A DNA stretch of 64,000 bases from Bin80 sp965208025 (GTDB lineage: Bacteria > Bacteroidota > Rhodothermia > Rhodothermales > Bin80). Below are positions 17,084 to 26,708 of this stretch, piece after piece. The stretch lies in the NCBI GenBank assembly GCA_965208025.1, contig OZ242302.1, positions 3,286,001 to 3,350,000 on the forward strand, read 5' to 3'. How positions within the stretch are numbered: position 1 is the first letter of the stretch; each line of letters opens with the position of its first letter. The notes below the pieces were generated by a model. The model was not told the DNA's origin. It was given only the letters and a program-made list of their open reading frames with translations, and made no database searches. Made by a program: the position numbers and the translations under genes.

Positions 17084-18391
17084 TCATCCGTACATTGCAT
17101 CCGGCAGAAACGTTGCGAGATAAGGCATCAGTGCAAGTAGAATCAATGCGATGCCCATCACAAGCCAGAATGGAATGATCCCACGAAACATTGTATGTAT
17201 GGGTATATCAGGAGCTACTCCCTTCACAACAAAGATATTCAACCCAACTGGCGGTGAAATCAGTCCCATCTCGAGCGTAATGACAATCATGATACCGAAC
17301 CAGATCATATCCACTCCCAAGGATTCAAGAATCGGCTGAACCAGGGGGACTGTGAGCACGAGCATAGCAAAACCGTCGAGAAAGGTCCCCAAGATCACAA
17401 AGATAAGAAGGACGATTAAGGCTACTTGACCGCCCGAAAATCCCTGTTCTCCGACCCACTCGGTAGCGACGAATGCGATTCCAGTAAATCCCAGGAACAC
17501 CTTGAAAACAAACGCGCCTAACAGGATAAGGAAGGCAGTACCACTTGCCTTGAGTGTTGCGTGAACGGTTTCTATCAAAGTCTTCCAATTTAGTCTGCGC
17601 CGTACCAGCGCAGCGATCAGGGTAAGAAGTGCGCCCACACCTGCTGCTTCAACGGCAGAAAAGATGCCTGCATAAATCCCACCGATCGTTACGATGATAA
17701 TGCATAGAATCCAGAATGCTCTCGCAGTAATTGCGAGACTTTCTTTCCTCGGGACAGATACCTTGACCAGAGGAGCTTTTTTCGGATTAAGTTGAGTGAC
17801 AATCCAGACGACAAGAATAAACAGGAAAGTGAGTAGAATTCCAGGGATGATCCCTGCCATGAACAGACGGCCAATGCTCTCCTCGGTGATGATTCCATAG
17901 ATTACCAGTCCTGCTGACGGTGGGATGAGTATGCCAAGTGTTCCCCCTGCTGCAATGGCACCTGTGGCTAATGAATCATCATACTTGTACCTTTTCATCT
18001 CTGGGAGAGACACGCGCGCCATGGTCATTGCAGCGGCTAACGATGATCCAGAAAGAGCTGAAAATCCAGCACATGCGAGGATGGAGGCAGATGCAAGACT
18101 GCCGCGAAAACGTCCTAACCAGGTGAAGGCCGCACGGTAGATATCGTGGCTCATCCCCGAGACTACGACCAGATTTCCCATGAGTATGAACAGGGGGAGG
18201 ATCGTGAGGGGGTATCGGGAGGCAACCGCAAACATTTCTCCGGCCACAACGGGCACCGCGGCGTTCGGCCGAATCAGGATGACGCCAACCGCTCCTACGA
18301 TCAGCATCGCCAGCCCTGCCGGCACGCGAATGAAGAGTAGAACAAGTAGCGCACCAAAAGCAATGAGGGCAATTCCTGTAGCGTCAATCAT
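17084..18391 (-). CDS. dctM: TRAP transporter large permease (DctM)
   Basis: Twelve-helix ion-coupled permease of the TRAP system, 435 residues. Family motifs are clear: ALIAFGALLVLLFIRVPAGLAM at the start, SGSSLAAAMTMARVSLPEM, GGTLGILIPPSAGLVIYGI (the substrate/Na+ site hairpin) and MGLISPPVGLNIFVVKG near the end. It overlaps the small permease gene by 4 bp (ATGA). With DctQ and DctP it should move an unknown solute into the cell using the sodium gradient. Confidence 0.93.
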   Translation of the reverse strand: MIDATGIALIAFGALLVLLFIRVPAGLAMLIVGAVGVILIRPNAAVPVVAGEMFAVASRYPLTILPLFILMGNLVVVSGMSHDIYRAAFTWLGRFRGSLASASILACAGFSALSGSSLAAAMTMARVSLPEMKRYKYDDSLATGAIAAGGTLGILIPPSAGLVIYGIITEESIGRLFMAGIIPGILLTFLFILVVWIVTQLNPKKAPLVKVSVPRKESLAITARAFWILCIIIVTIGGIYAGIFSAVEAAGVGALLTLIAALVRRRLNWKTLIETVHATLKASGTAFLILLGAFVFKVFLGFTGIAFVATEWVGEQGFSGGQVALIVLLIFVILGTFLDGFAMLVLTVPLVQPILESLGVDMIWFGIMIVITLEMGLISPPVGLNIFVVKGVAPDIPIHTMFRGIIPFWLVMGIALILLALMPYLATFLPDAMYG

Positions 18392-18927
18392 TCCGGTGGC
18401 TCATTCGGATCCTCGGTATTCCATGAAGCAAGTCCGAGGAGTAAATGCAAGACAAGCACCAGTCCGTATACCGTAAGTGAAGCGCCAATTGCGGAGTAGA
18501 ATGGTGCGTGAGGGATTGAAACAGTACTTGTGATCGCACCACAGGGAAGACCACAACTACCATGGGTAAATAGGGCGAAGGCCGCCATCATGGTCATTCC
18601 AATACCAAGGAGTCGGGCAATCGCATCCGTAACTCTCGTGACTTGACGGCCCCAAACCCGCGTAATCAGATTCACACAAATGTGAGCTCCTTCCCCCGCA
18701 CCGTAGGCAATTGCAGCGGATACCACGATCGTAAGTGACATCGTGGAGAGATCCTCAGCCCAGATCAGTGAATCATTCAGAATATAACGCCAAAAGACCT
18801 CTGCGACCGTGCCCCCCAAAAGTACGGCAAGTGCGATGCCTCCGACAGCCGCAAACCCTGCGATCAATCGTTTAGAGTACCACTCCGCTCGTGTAAAACG
18901 GGAAGTATGATGTTCAAAGACTCTCAT
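18388..18927 (-). CDS. dctQ: TRAP transporter small permease (DctQ)
   Basis: Four-helix small membrane subunit, 179 residues, with LIAGFAAVGGIALAVLLGGTVAEVFWRYI, the DSLIWAEDLS motif after the first pair and GAGEGAHICVNLI. First gene of the minus-strand operon dctQ, dctM, NCS2 permease, dctP, PIN-like gene. The ORF starts with ATG at 18927. The promoter should be in 18928-19220. Confidence 0.88.
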   Translation of the reverse strand: MRVFEHHTSRFTRAEWYSKRLIAGFAAVGGIALAVLLGGTVAEVFWRYILNDSLIWAEDLSTMSLTIVVSAAIAYGAGEGAHICVNLITRVWGRQVTRVTDAIARLLGIGMTMMAAFALFTHGSCGLPCGAITSTVSIPHAPFYSAIGASLTVYGLVLVLHLLLGLASWNTEDPNEPPE

Positions 18928-19289
18928 GTGCTCCGTAGAAATGATTCACGAACCCCCTCACAAAGGAAATCATATACTCTTGCATACCATGACGTAAAGG
19001 ATTATTCAAAGAACTAACCAACGAGAACACATTCATCCGCCAGAGAAATCCAACCGATTTGTTTTGTTATAACCCAGCAAGTGAATTGACGCAACAATTT
19101 ACTCAATTTTTTCCTTCGGCGAGTGAAACCCTGATGCATGGTCGTAACTACTGATAAATAGTTACTTAATGGTTAGATAGCCTCAAAAAATATTCTCAAC
19201 TAATCACAATAATAATAAGGGACTATACAAGAGTTGTATAGAAATACCATTAGGACACCCTAGGGTGCCAAGCGCTCATAAGTGTAGGT
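18928..19289. other. Intergenic region between dctQ and the TonB receptor gene
   Basis: No gene is visible. It should contain the dctQ promoter and the transcript end of the receptor gene, both on the minus strand. It is AT-rich and holds one perfect hairpin (19223-19241) and one perfect 12-bp palindrome (19256-19267). Confidence 0.6.
19223..19267 (-). terminator. Hairpin pair downstream of the TonB receptor gene, possible terminator
   Basis: CTATACAA-GAG-TTGTATAG is a perfect 8-bp stem (19223-19241), and CACCCTAGGGTG (19256-19267) is a perfect palindrome. Both lie 22-67 bp past the receptor stop on the minus strand. A pyrimidine-rich TCCCTTATTATTATT tract follows the hairpin, but there is no clean T run, so termination is only likely. 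Confidence 0.35.
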
Positions 19290-21962
19290 TTACCAAAGCC
19301 TCTTCACGGAAAGGGACCATTCAAATGGCCTTCCATACACCTGTTCAATGTAGGCGGCCGCAGTCCCCCAAGCGGAAGTTCCCGTGAGTAGATAACGCTC
19401 GTCCGTCAGATTGCGGAATGCGGAGACTACCTCCCATTTACGGTCTGCCGTTCCTACGCTAATGGAAGCGTGGAGGAGATGATATCCTTCTTGAAACAGC
19501 TGGGGAGTATTGACGGCATCATGGTACTGCGAAGCTGTATAGGTCCAGTTGATCTTCGGGGTCACGATAAAATTTCGGATATTCAGTTCTTTTCCGATTT
19601 CGAGGGAATGATTGAAACGGGGCGTTTTGGGTAGCCTATAACCGGGTAAAACAGGAGTATTGCTTTCCAGAACATCAGTGCTCAGTTCGTCATATTCCGA
19701 ATCCAGAAAACCCAGATTTGCTATGAGATTCCAGCCAGTAGCAGGAGCCCATATCCCTTCCAGTTCTATACCTTGTAGGTTAGCCGAGCCTCCATTGACT
19801 GTGATGGGATTGATGGATTGACGTATAATGACCTGCACATCCTCGTATTCAGCCCGAAAAAAAGTCAAGTTCAGTTTGAGGCGATCATCGCTCGTATTTG
19901 ACTTGATCCCGGCTTCGTAACTGGCAAGGGTTTCAGGCTCGTAATCGGTCGGCGAAGCATTGGGGGAATTTGCCTCAAAACCGGGCGGGGGTGTCGGGAC
20001 GCGAGCATCAAAACCGCCGCTCTTAAACCCTTCCGTGAAACTGATATAGGCCATCACATTGTCGTTAAATTCGTACGCAAGATTCGCCATCCACGTTAGG
20101 GCATCAAAATCTCTGGTAAACTTCCTGTTTGGGAGCATACGGTCACCAGGATTCATGGGCCCAGTTATTGGACGATAGATTCCTCTAGCCAACGGCCATG
20201 TTGGTTCATGAATACTTCGCCTCCCTTGTGATGCATCCCCTCTGGCATACACATCGGGAAGAACACTCTTATGGTCTCTGGTGTAGCGGGCACCGAGAGT
20301 CAGAGAAAGCCTGGAAATCAGCTCGACCGTCGCCTGACTAAACCCTGCAATGGATGTGTAGCCTAAGTCCCAGTTACTGTCAAAGGAGCCAGTTGGAATC
20401 ACCAGTGAGGTTCGCGAAAATCCGATCTCATTGGCAAGATAAAGACCGGCTTGCCAGTACATACGATTGTTCAGCCCAACACCGCTCAGCCGCAATTCCT
20501 GGCTGAGTTGACTGGATTCAACTACATTCTCGTTCTGTAAGATATTTGCGGGAGTATTATCAGCATCACGGGAAATGACCATATCCAACCCTCTGTAGCC
20601 TGTTAGTGACAGGAAGGTGATTTGCCTTCCAATCAACCAAGAGATCTGCGCACTGCCCCCCCAAGCATCAACATCGGAGAATACAGGGAACGTACCCTCC
20701 GAGACGTACTCTCCAGCAAAGCTGTCAGGTCCATAACAGCCCTCTGCACCCTTTGTACCATTTCCAGGTGGAGGGAACGATGGCGGTCCACTCGCGGGGA
20801 AGTTTGGGTTAATTCGGATCGCAGTGCAACTGGGCAATACGGCGTTGCCAAACGTTGCAAACGCTTGCTTATCATTCACACCACCATTGACGGTTGGGGC
20901 TCCATTCTCTCGCCGGCGAGCATAGTCTCCAGTTGCAAAGACCTTTAGAGTATTCGATGGGCGCCATACAAGTGAACTGCGGGCCGCCAGTAAATTATCA
21001 TTTCCCATATCAAGCCCATCATGGACTCTCGTCACGTATCCATCTCGATTTCTGAGGGCAAGCACTAGACCTCCAAACAGTCCGTCTTTCAGTGCGCCAT
21101 TGGCCGACGCGGTAAGATGGATCATACGATCATCACCAAACTGTGCATGGATACTTTTCTGGGCTTCGGCATCAGGTTTTCTGGAGTGTATAGATATGGC
21201 TCCACCGACCGCATTGCGTCCGAAAAGAGTTCCCTGCGGCCCACGCAAGACCTCCACCCGCTCCAAATCAACAAGGTCCAGCACTGCTCCCACTGTGCGA
21301 GGCATATAGACTCCATCAACATAGATGACCACTCCAGGGTCTGTAACTGGCAGGTAGTCGCGCTGCCCGACGCCCCGAATGAAGACTTGTGCGGCAGATT
21401 TTGTTCCTGCCAACGATCCCGAATGATTGAAGGTCGTGTTGGGAATGATCTGACCGAGGCGATCGGTCGTTTCGATCTGTCTGGTTTCTAAATTCCTGCC
21501 TGAGAAGGCGGAAACTGCCAACGGAACATCCTGGAGCAACTCTTCCCTATTTCTGGGCATGACCACCAGATCATCAAGTTGGAGAAGGTTAATTTTCAGT
21601 ACAAAGTTCTCGGTCATTTCTTCCTCCCCCACAGTGATTTGACGGGTTTGATTTTCATAGGCAATGAACCGGGCCGTCAAAATCAGGGTTTCTCCCAATT
21701 GGCCAGATGGAATCCGAAGGCTGTAATTTCCCTCAAAATCCGTAGAGGTCCCAATCGCGAGCGATTCAATCAAAACGGTGGCACCACTCAATGCTTCCCC
21801 TTTCTCATTAAGGACACGACCCGAAACTACTGACTGGGCCGACGCAAGGCTCGTGGACAGAAGAAAGGCTATGAAGAGTAGACAGAATTGTTTTATCACT
21901 GGTTCGCGTGTATTGAAGGAACTATGTCTAGATTGTGACATGCCCGAGAAATTATGATTCAT
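19290..21962 (-). CDS. TonB-dependent outer-membrane receptor with carboxypeptidase-regulatory-like N-terminal domain
   Basis: About 890 residues. After a signal peptide (IKQFCLLFIAFLLSTSLASAQ) comes a CarboxypepD_reg-like domain (VSGRVLNEKGEALSGATVLIE), then the plug (VPLAVSAFSGRNLE to VEVLRGPQGTLFGRNAVGGAI) and a 22-strand barrel ending in an aromatic-type C-terminus (FEWSLSVKRLW). No SusD gene is next to it, so it is not a standard Bacteroidota polysaccharide locus. Plug and barrel look like the siderophore/vitamin receptor type common in marine bacteria. The ligand is unknown. Start is uncertain: ATGs at 22052, 21962 and 21941 and a GTG at 21899 are all in frame, and none has a strong ribosome site. 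Confidence 0.88.
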   Translation of the reverse strand: MNHNFSGMSQSRHSSFNTREPVIKQFCLLFIAFLLSTSLASAQSVVSGRVLNEKGEALSGATVLIESLAIGTSTDFEGNYSLRIPSGQLGETLILTARFIAYENQTRQITVGEEEMTENFVLKINLLQLDDLVVMPRNREELLQDVPLAVSAFSGRNLETRQIETTDRLGQIIPNTTFNHSGSLAGTKSAAQVFIRGVGQRDYLPVTDPGVVIYVDGVYMPRTVGAVLDLVDLERVEVLRGPQGTLFGRNAVGGAISIHSRKPDAEAQKSIHAQFGDDRMIHLTASANGALKDGLFGGLVLALRNRDGYVTRVHDGLDMGNDNLLAARSSLVWRPSNTLKVFATGDYARRRENGAPTVNGGVNDKQAFATFGNAVLPSCTAIRINPNFPASGPPSFPPPGNGTKGAEGCYGPDSFAGEYVSEGTFPVFSDVDAWGGSAQISWLIGRQITFLSLTGYRGLDMVISRDADNTPANILQNENVVESSQLSQELRLSGVGLNNRMYWQAGLYLANEIGFSRTSLVIPTGSFDSNWDLGYTSIAGFSQATVELISRLSLTLGARYTRDHKSVLPDVYARGDASQGRRSIHEPTWPLARGIYRPITGPMNPGDRMLPNRKFTRDFDALTWMANLAYEFNDNVMAYISFTEGFKSGGFDARVPTPPPGFEANSPNASPTDYEPETLASYEAGIKSNTSDDRLKLNLTFFRAEYEDVQVIIRQSINPITVNGGSANLQGIELEGIWAPATGWNLIANLGFLDSEYDELSTDVLESNTPVLPGYRLPKTPRFNHSLEIGKELNIRNFIVTPKINWTYTASQYHDAVNTPQLFQEGYHLLHASISVGTADRKWEVVSAFRNLTDERYLLTGTSAWGTAAAYIEQVYGRPFEWSLSVKRLW

Positions 21963-22286
21963 GAGATCAGGAGAAAATATTAAACACCCGTTGGCAATGT
22001 ATTGCTTGCATGAATATACGCAACTTTTTGAAACATAGAGAGTTAATTCCATGATCTCACAAGGACATCCTCCAAGATCAACTTTGATCCAGAAATTCTC
22101 AGAATTCCCCGTACAGCAAAATTAGGGAACTGGTATGCACGATTTAAGCAAGAAACATCTGAACCCGTACAGGCAGATATGTTCGGCAAAGTACAACATC
22201 CGCAATCTGGACACAACTTCGCAGATGCAACTTATAGTTGCGAATAGGCCAGAAAAACGGTTCAGTACAAATACATGATCGTGTAG
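21963..22286. other. Intergenic region between the TonB receptor and methyltransferase genes
   Basis: Divergent promoter region of the receptor (minus) and methyltransferase (plus) genes. I see no gene, RNA or clear repeat in it. Confidence 0.5.
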
Positions 22287-23768
22287 ATGGATGCGGTCAA
22301 AACGTTTGGCAAAGTGTACACGCCCGCCTGGGTTGTGGATTATATGCTGGCTCCTTTGTTTGAGGGGGCATTGAAGGGGGTGCATATTTGTGATCCCGCG
22401 TGTGGATCAGGGGATTTCCTTGCTCCGATCGTCAAGCAGATATGCAATCAAGCGTTGACCGCCTCCAAAAGTGAGCGCCCCCAATATATAGCAACACTGA
22501 AGCATCTGACTGGATACGACATAGATAGTGAAGCGGTTAAGTATTGCAGACAAAGGTTATCTTCCATTGCGAAAAAGATTCTTGGTCAAGATGTCTCGCA
22601 TAATTTTTGGCGTGTGAGGGAAATAGACGCAATGGACGCACAGGAAGCAGATCAGATGCGTTTTGACTGGGTTGTCGGCAATCCCCCTTATGTTCGTATT
22701 CAGCACCTGGAAGTGGACTGTAGAGACAAAATCAAGCAGGCCGGGTGGAAGTATTTCTATGGATCAAGTGATCTTTATATTGTCTTCTTTGAACTGGGTT
22801 TGAGATTGCTAAAAAACGGGGGCAACCTGAGATTTATTTCTCCTAGTGGTTGGATACGCAATGATGCGGGGAAGCTTATGCGTAACGATTTGGACAAAAA
22901 GCACGGAATTGTTTCCTTGTGTGATTTTCGTGATTACCAAGTATTTCCAGGTGTGTGTACTTACACTTGCATTACTCATATTCGCAAAGGGGGAAGCACT
23001 GACAGACAGGTAATTCGCCAATGGAATGGCGATTCGTTTTCTGTACAATCCACTCTGATGAAGGATGAATCAAGATGGGCCATCACTGATCATCTTGAAA
23101 CACCAACATCAGCCTTCGTTAAGCTCTCTGATATTGCAGAAATTCGTGTAGGAATTCAGACTTTGGCAGATAAGGTATTTATCCTTGAATTGATTGGACG
23201 GAAGGGGAATTTTGTAACTGTTACAGATGGTCAAAAACAGTTCTCTATTGAAGAAAAAGCTGTAAGGCGAATCCTGAAAGCATCTGTTTTGAGGGATGGC
23301 AAAGACCAGATTAACCGAGTGGTGATTTATCCATATGATCCCGTGGGAAAACTAATCCCAGAAGACAGGTTTGTCCACAAATTCCCCCGTGCCTACCAAT
23401 GGCTTCTTGAAAACAAAAAGCGATTATTAGGTCGGGACAAAGGGACATTCTGTAAATCAAAATGGTATGGGTATGGATGTGAGGTCGGGATTCTAAGTGC
23501 ATTTGGACGCAAAATTTTAACGTCGGCCATGAATCCCAAGCCAAACTTTCAAGTATGTAATGATCCCGACGCTCTGTTTTATTCCGGCTATTGCGTGAAG
23601 CCTCGTAATGATATAAGATTGACTGCTTTGCAGAAGGTATTGAACAGTCCCGAAATGGATCGTCATATCAAGACATTCGCACAACCATTTCGGGGTGGAT
23701 GGTACAGCTATGCAAAGCGTTACATTTCAGATTTTCCAATTAATGGAACCCTAGCAAACTTACCATGA
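22287..23768 (+). CDS. TaqI-class type II DNA adenine-N6 methyltransferase
   Basis: 493 residues. Motif I DPACGSGDFLAPIV and motif IV NPPYVRIQH are in gamma-type order as in M.TaqI and Eco57I-type enzymes. FVKLSDIAEIRVGIQTLADKVF matches the start of the TaqI-like C-terminal target-recognition domain. It should methylate adenine at an unknown site. The stop overlaps the start of a broken restriction endonuclease gene (ATGA overlap), so this was a type II R-M pair and is now a solitary methyltransferase. Methylation may still protect against the cognate enzyme from other sources or have become epigenetic. Confidence 0.88.
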   Translation: MDAVKTFGKVYTPAWVVDYMLAPLFEGALKGVHICDPACGSGDFLAPIVKQICNQALTASKSERPQYIATLKHLTGYDIDSEAVKYCRQRLSSIAKKILGQDVSHNFWRVREIDAMDAQEADQMRFDWVVGNPPYVRIQHLEVDCRDKIKQAGWKYFYGSSDLYIVFFELGLRLLKNGGNLRFISPSGWIRNDAGKLMRNDLDKKHGIVSLCDFRDYQVFPGVCTYTCITHIRKGGSTDRQVIRQWNGDSFSVQSTLMKDESRWAITDHLETPTSAFVKLSDIAEIRVGIQTLADKVFILELIGRKGNFVTVTDGQKQFSIEEKAVRRILKASVLRDGKDQINRVVIYPYDPVGKLIPEDRFVHKFPRAYQWLLENKKRLLGRDKGTFCKSKWYGYGCEVGILSAFGRKILTSAMNPKPNFQVCNDPDALFYSGYCVKPRNDIRLTALQKVLNSPEMDRHIKTFAQPFRGGWYSYAKRYISDFPINGTLANLP

Positions 23769-24279
23769 GTATCACTCTCAGAGATCGGTTGTTATCTGCA
23801 TTATCAGAAGAATACAGGCGATATGTTGAAAGCGGCCCGCACTCAACCAGAAAGATTAAAGCGTTGCATGGATGGGTAATTAAGGAGTTAAAGGCAACCC
23901 TAGGAGATGAAATCCAAGTGAAAGGATGATCTGGTTCAGGCGGTGGGGAAGCGAAGGTTCAAGGGAGATATTACCCCAAATGTAGATGTAGCTATTTCGC
24001 GTTCAGGAACCACGCTTGGGGTTGTAAGCGTCAAATTTGTGATGACCAATTACAACCAGAATAAGACGAATTATTTTGAGCAACAACCCCAGCGAGACAG
24101 CCAGTTTGCGAAGTAACGACATTGTTCATGGACATATCATGCTCAGAATCCATCCAACTCCGTATTTGAAGCGTATTGGTGTAGTACAGCGCAATGAGAA
24201 TGTAAATGATGGGGCAGATTGGTATGCACTCAAAGATTCATGGACGAACGAATCATGTAAAAGAGGTCAGCACTCATGA
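23765..24279 (+). pseudogene. Type II restriction endonuclease, broken by two frameshifts
   Basis: Three consecutive frames together read as one endonuclease. Part 1 is an open 55-codon frame (MSITLRDRLLSALSEEYRRY) that ends at TGA near 23930. Part 2, in the next frame, reads GDITPNVDVAISRSG then TTLGVVSVKFVMTNYNQN and NYFEQ, a D...SVK nuclease core and the SNYxQNxNNYFE-type signature of many type II enzymes. Part 3, after another shift near 24080, reads ETASLRSNDIVHG and HPTPYLKRIGVVQRNE. The joins are consistent with small deletions. No single frame spans it, so the enzyme should be inactive. It overlaps the methyltransferase stop. Confidence 0.72.
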
Positions 24280-25103
24280 AAACTGAATCAGATGCATTCG
24301 TGATTGCACTTATTCGTGAAATTTTTAATTCTGAAGACACACTGACCTCGTGCCTTCGGAATGCGCAGGCACATGGGGCAGAATTGGCTTTACTTCCAGA
24401 GTTACCCCTGAATACTTGGTCTCCTGCAACAAAACTCCGCAAGTCTGAAGATGCAGAATTTCCAGGCGGCTGGCGGGAGACCATGCTTCGGTCTTCTGCC
24501 AGAAAAGCAGGCATTGCCGTTTTAGGAGGAGTGATTCGGCAAAGAGATGATGGCTCACGGGTCAATCTTGCACTGCTGATCAATGCACAGGGAAACATGA
24601 TTGGCACCTCGTCGAAGCATGTCTTGCCAAATGAAGAAGGGTTCTGGGAATGTGATCACTATGAGGCCAGCTTGGATCCTCCCAAGGTTATTGAATACAT
24701 GGGTGCCAAATTTGGAGTCCAGATCTGCTCCGATGCAAATCGTTCAACTGCAGCACAACTCTTGGCTGCCCAAGGCGTACAGGTTATCTTGGCACCGCGT
24801 GCTACAAGTGCTGCGTCATGGAATCGATGGCGTTTGGCATATCAAGCTATGGCTCTCACCTCTGCCGCTTGGGTGATTTCCGTGAATCGCCCGAGGTCAG
24901 AATTCGGTGTAGAGATCGGTGGCCCCTCGCTGATCGTGAATCCAATGGGAGAGATCGTTCTAGAATCGGAGAAGAAAATTGCCATACATTCGGTAAGTTT
25001 AGGAGAAGTCATTCATGCACGTCAAGCCTATCCTGGATACCTCCCGTGGCCAGCAGAAATGTATATCGCTGGCTGGCAGGAAATCCAACAGAATCAATCA
25101 TAA
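24276..25103 (+). CDS. Nitrilase-superfamily carbon-nitrogen hydrolase
   Basis: 275 residues with the Glu-Lys-Cys catalytic triad of the superfamily in order: Glu in LALLPELPLNTW, Lys in GTSSKHVLPNEEGFWE and Cys in FGVQICSDANRSTAA. A second conserved glutamate is seen in LPNEEGFWE. No signal peptide, so cytosolic. Members cut C-N bonds of amides, ureas or nitriles; the substrate here is not predicted. It starts 3 bases inside the end of the broken endonuclease frame and is followed by an M20 amidohydrolase 16 bp downstream, so the two may act on related amide compounds. Confidence 0.85.
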   Translation: MKTESDAFVIALIREIFNSEDTLTSCLRNAQAHGAELALLPELPLNTWSPATKLRKSEDAEFPGGWRETMLRSSARKAGIAVLGGVIRQRDDGSRVNLALLINAQGNMIGTSSKHVLPNEEGFWECDHYEASLDPPKVIEYMGAKFGVQICSDANRSTAAQLLAAQGVQVILAPRATSAASWNRWRLAYQAMALTSAAWVISVNRPRSEFGVEIGGPSLIVNPMGEIVLESEKKIAIHSVSLGEVIHARQAYPGYLPWPAEMYIAGWQEIQQNQS

Positions 25104-25119
25104 CCAGTTACTCAATCAC

Positions 25120-26544
25120 ATGAGATCTACCTCCATCTTTCTTATCATTATTTACCTTCTTTTTCCTCAGAAGGCTGTTGCACAAAAAGCCGAGATCATT
25201 CAAGCTTTAGATGCTCAGGCGGACGACTATTTCCATGTGGCTAAACAAATTTGGGAATGGGCAGAACTCGGGTACCAAGAAGAGAAGAGTAGTGCGCTTC
25301 TACAAGAGCAACTTATTCAAGAGGGGTTTTCAGTTGAGTCGGGCGTGGTAGGAATTCCAACTGCATTTATTGCTGAATATGGAACTGGAACCCCCGTGAT
25401 TGGCATACTGGCTGAGTTTGATGCACTCCCCGGATTGTCACAGAATGCAATTCCGGTTCGAGAGCCACGGGTTGCGGATGGTTCAGGGCATGCTTGTGGA
25501 CACCATTTATTTGGGACCGCTTCCATTGCAGCGGCGGCAGCAGTCAAGGATTGGATGGATACAAGTGGTTTAACAGGAACGATTCGGGTCTATGGAACTC
25601 CTGCGGAGGAGGGTGGAGCTGGGAAAGTATATATGGTTCGAGCAGGACTTTTTAATGACGTAGATGCAGTGCTTCATTGGCATCCCAGCGATCGGAATGA
25701 TGCCAGCCCAGCCACAACTCTGGCAAACCGATCGGCAAAATTTCGCTTTTATGGGCACTCTACACACGCTGCGGGAGCCCCCGAGCGCGGCAGGAGTGCT
25801 TTGGATGGTGTGGAAGCCATGAACATGATGGTCAATCTGCTCCGAGAGCATGTACCTCAGGAGACTCGTATCCATTATGTGATCACTCGTGGAGGCTTGG
25901 CCCCCAACGTAGTTCCCGATTATGCAGAGGTGTATTATTATGTCCGCCACCCCTTTGCCGAAACCCTGGAAAAAATTTTCCCACGAGTTGTTGATGCAGC
26001 AGAGGGAGCGGCCCTCGGAACAGGCACAACCATGGATTATGAGATCATTCATGGCCTTCACAGTGTGCTTCCTGTTCATGTATTATCTCAGGCAATCCTT
26101 GCCAATATGAAATCTCTCGGTGGTGTGGAATACGATGACGCTGAAATGAGCTTTGCCGAAGAAATTCGTGAGACTATAGATGATCCAACAATCTCTTTGG
26201 GTTCGGAAGCAATGATTCAACCGTTTGAACCAAGAACGACCAAAGGGTCTACAGATGTAGGGGATGTTAGCTATATGGCACCAACTGCGGGGTTCAATAC
26301 AGCCACCTGGGTTCCTGGAACCGCTGCTCACAGTTGGCAGGCGGTTGCAGCCGGTGGAATGAGTATTGGCAAAAAAGGAATGATCTTAGCCTCCAAGGTT
26401 CTCGCCACAACAGTTGTAGACCTCATGGTGAATGAAGATCTACTAAGGGAAGCAAAAATGGAGTTTGTCAATCGGAGAGGACCTAATTTTGAATACCATC
26501 CTCTTCTTGGAGACCGAGATCCACCATTGGACTATCGGAAATAG
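25120..26544 (+). CDS. M20-family amidohydrolase, AbgB/aminobenzoyl-glutamate type, exported
   Basis: Zinc-dependent amidohydrolase of the M20D/AbgB type, 474 residues. ATG at 25120 gives a clean signal peptide (MRSTSIFLIIIYLLFPQKAVAQ). Metal-site segments are DGSGHACGHHLFGTA, TPAEEGGAGKVYM and the HWHP block, and the end reads TSFNT/HSWQ-like GFNTATWVPGTAAHSWQ as in AbgB. Known AbgB cleaves p-aminobenzoyl-glutamate; with a signal peptide this one probably works in the periplasm. Upstream in-frame starts would overlap the nitrilase gene and spoil the signal, so they were rejected. Confidence 0.87.
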   Translation: MRSTSIFLIIIYLLFPQKAVAQKAEIIQALDAQADDYFHVAKQIWEWAELGYQEEKSSALLQEQLIQEGFSVESGVVGIPTAFIAEYGTGTPVIGILAEFDALPGLSQNAIPVREPRVADGSGHACGHHLFGTASIAAAAAVKDWMDTSGLTGTIRVYGTPAEEGGAGKVYMVRAGLFNDVDAVLHWHPSDRNDASPATTLANRSAKFRFYGHSTHAAGAPERGRSALDGVEAMNMMVNLLREHVPQETRIHYVITRGGLAPNVVPDYAEVYYYVRHPFAETLEKIFPRVVDAAEGAALGTGTTMDYEIIHGLHSVLPVHVLSQAILANMKSLGGVEYDDAEMSFAEEIRETIDDPTISLGSEAMIQPFEPRTTKGSTDVGDVSYMAPTAGFNTATWVPGTAAHSWQAVAAGGMSIGKKGMILASKVLATTVVDLMVNEDLLREAKMEFVNRRGPNFEYHPLLGDRDPPLDYRK

Positions 26545-26708
26545 GGTATTCAGCTAAGAATTTTCCTGACGGTGAACCATGGAACGGTTCGGATTGAATG
26601 GAGGAGCAATAACATTATGGGGAGACGGACTGCTTCCCTTTCAAACTGAATATTGATTGATGAAGTAGTGAAAGTGACCTGTGTGCAACTGTCATCCCAT
26701 GTAAAGGA

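Noticed and set aside
25015..25119. Upstream start for the M20 amidohydrolase
   Set aside because: It would add 35 residues overlapping the nitrilase gene and bury a clear signal peptide.
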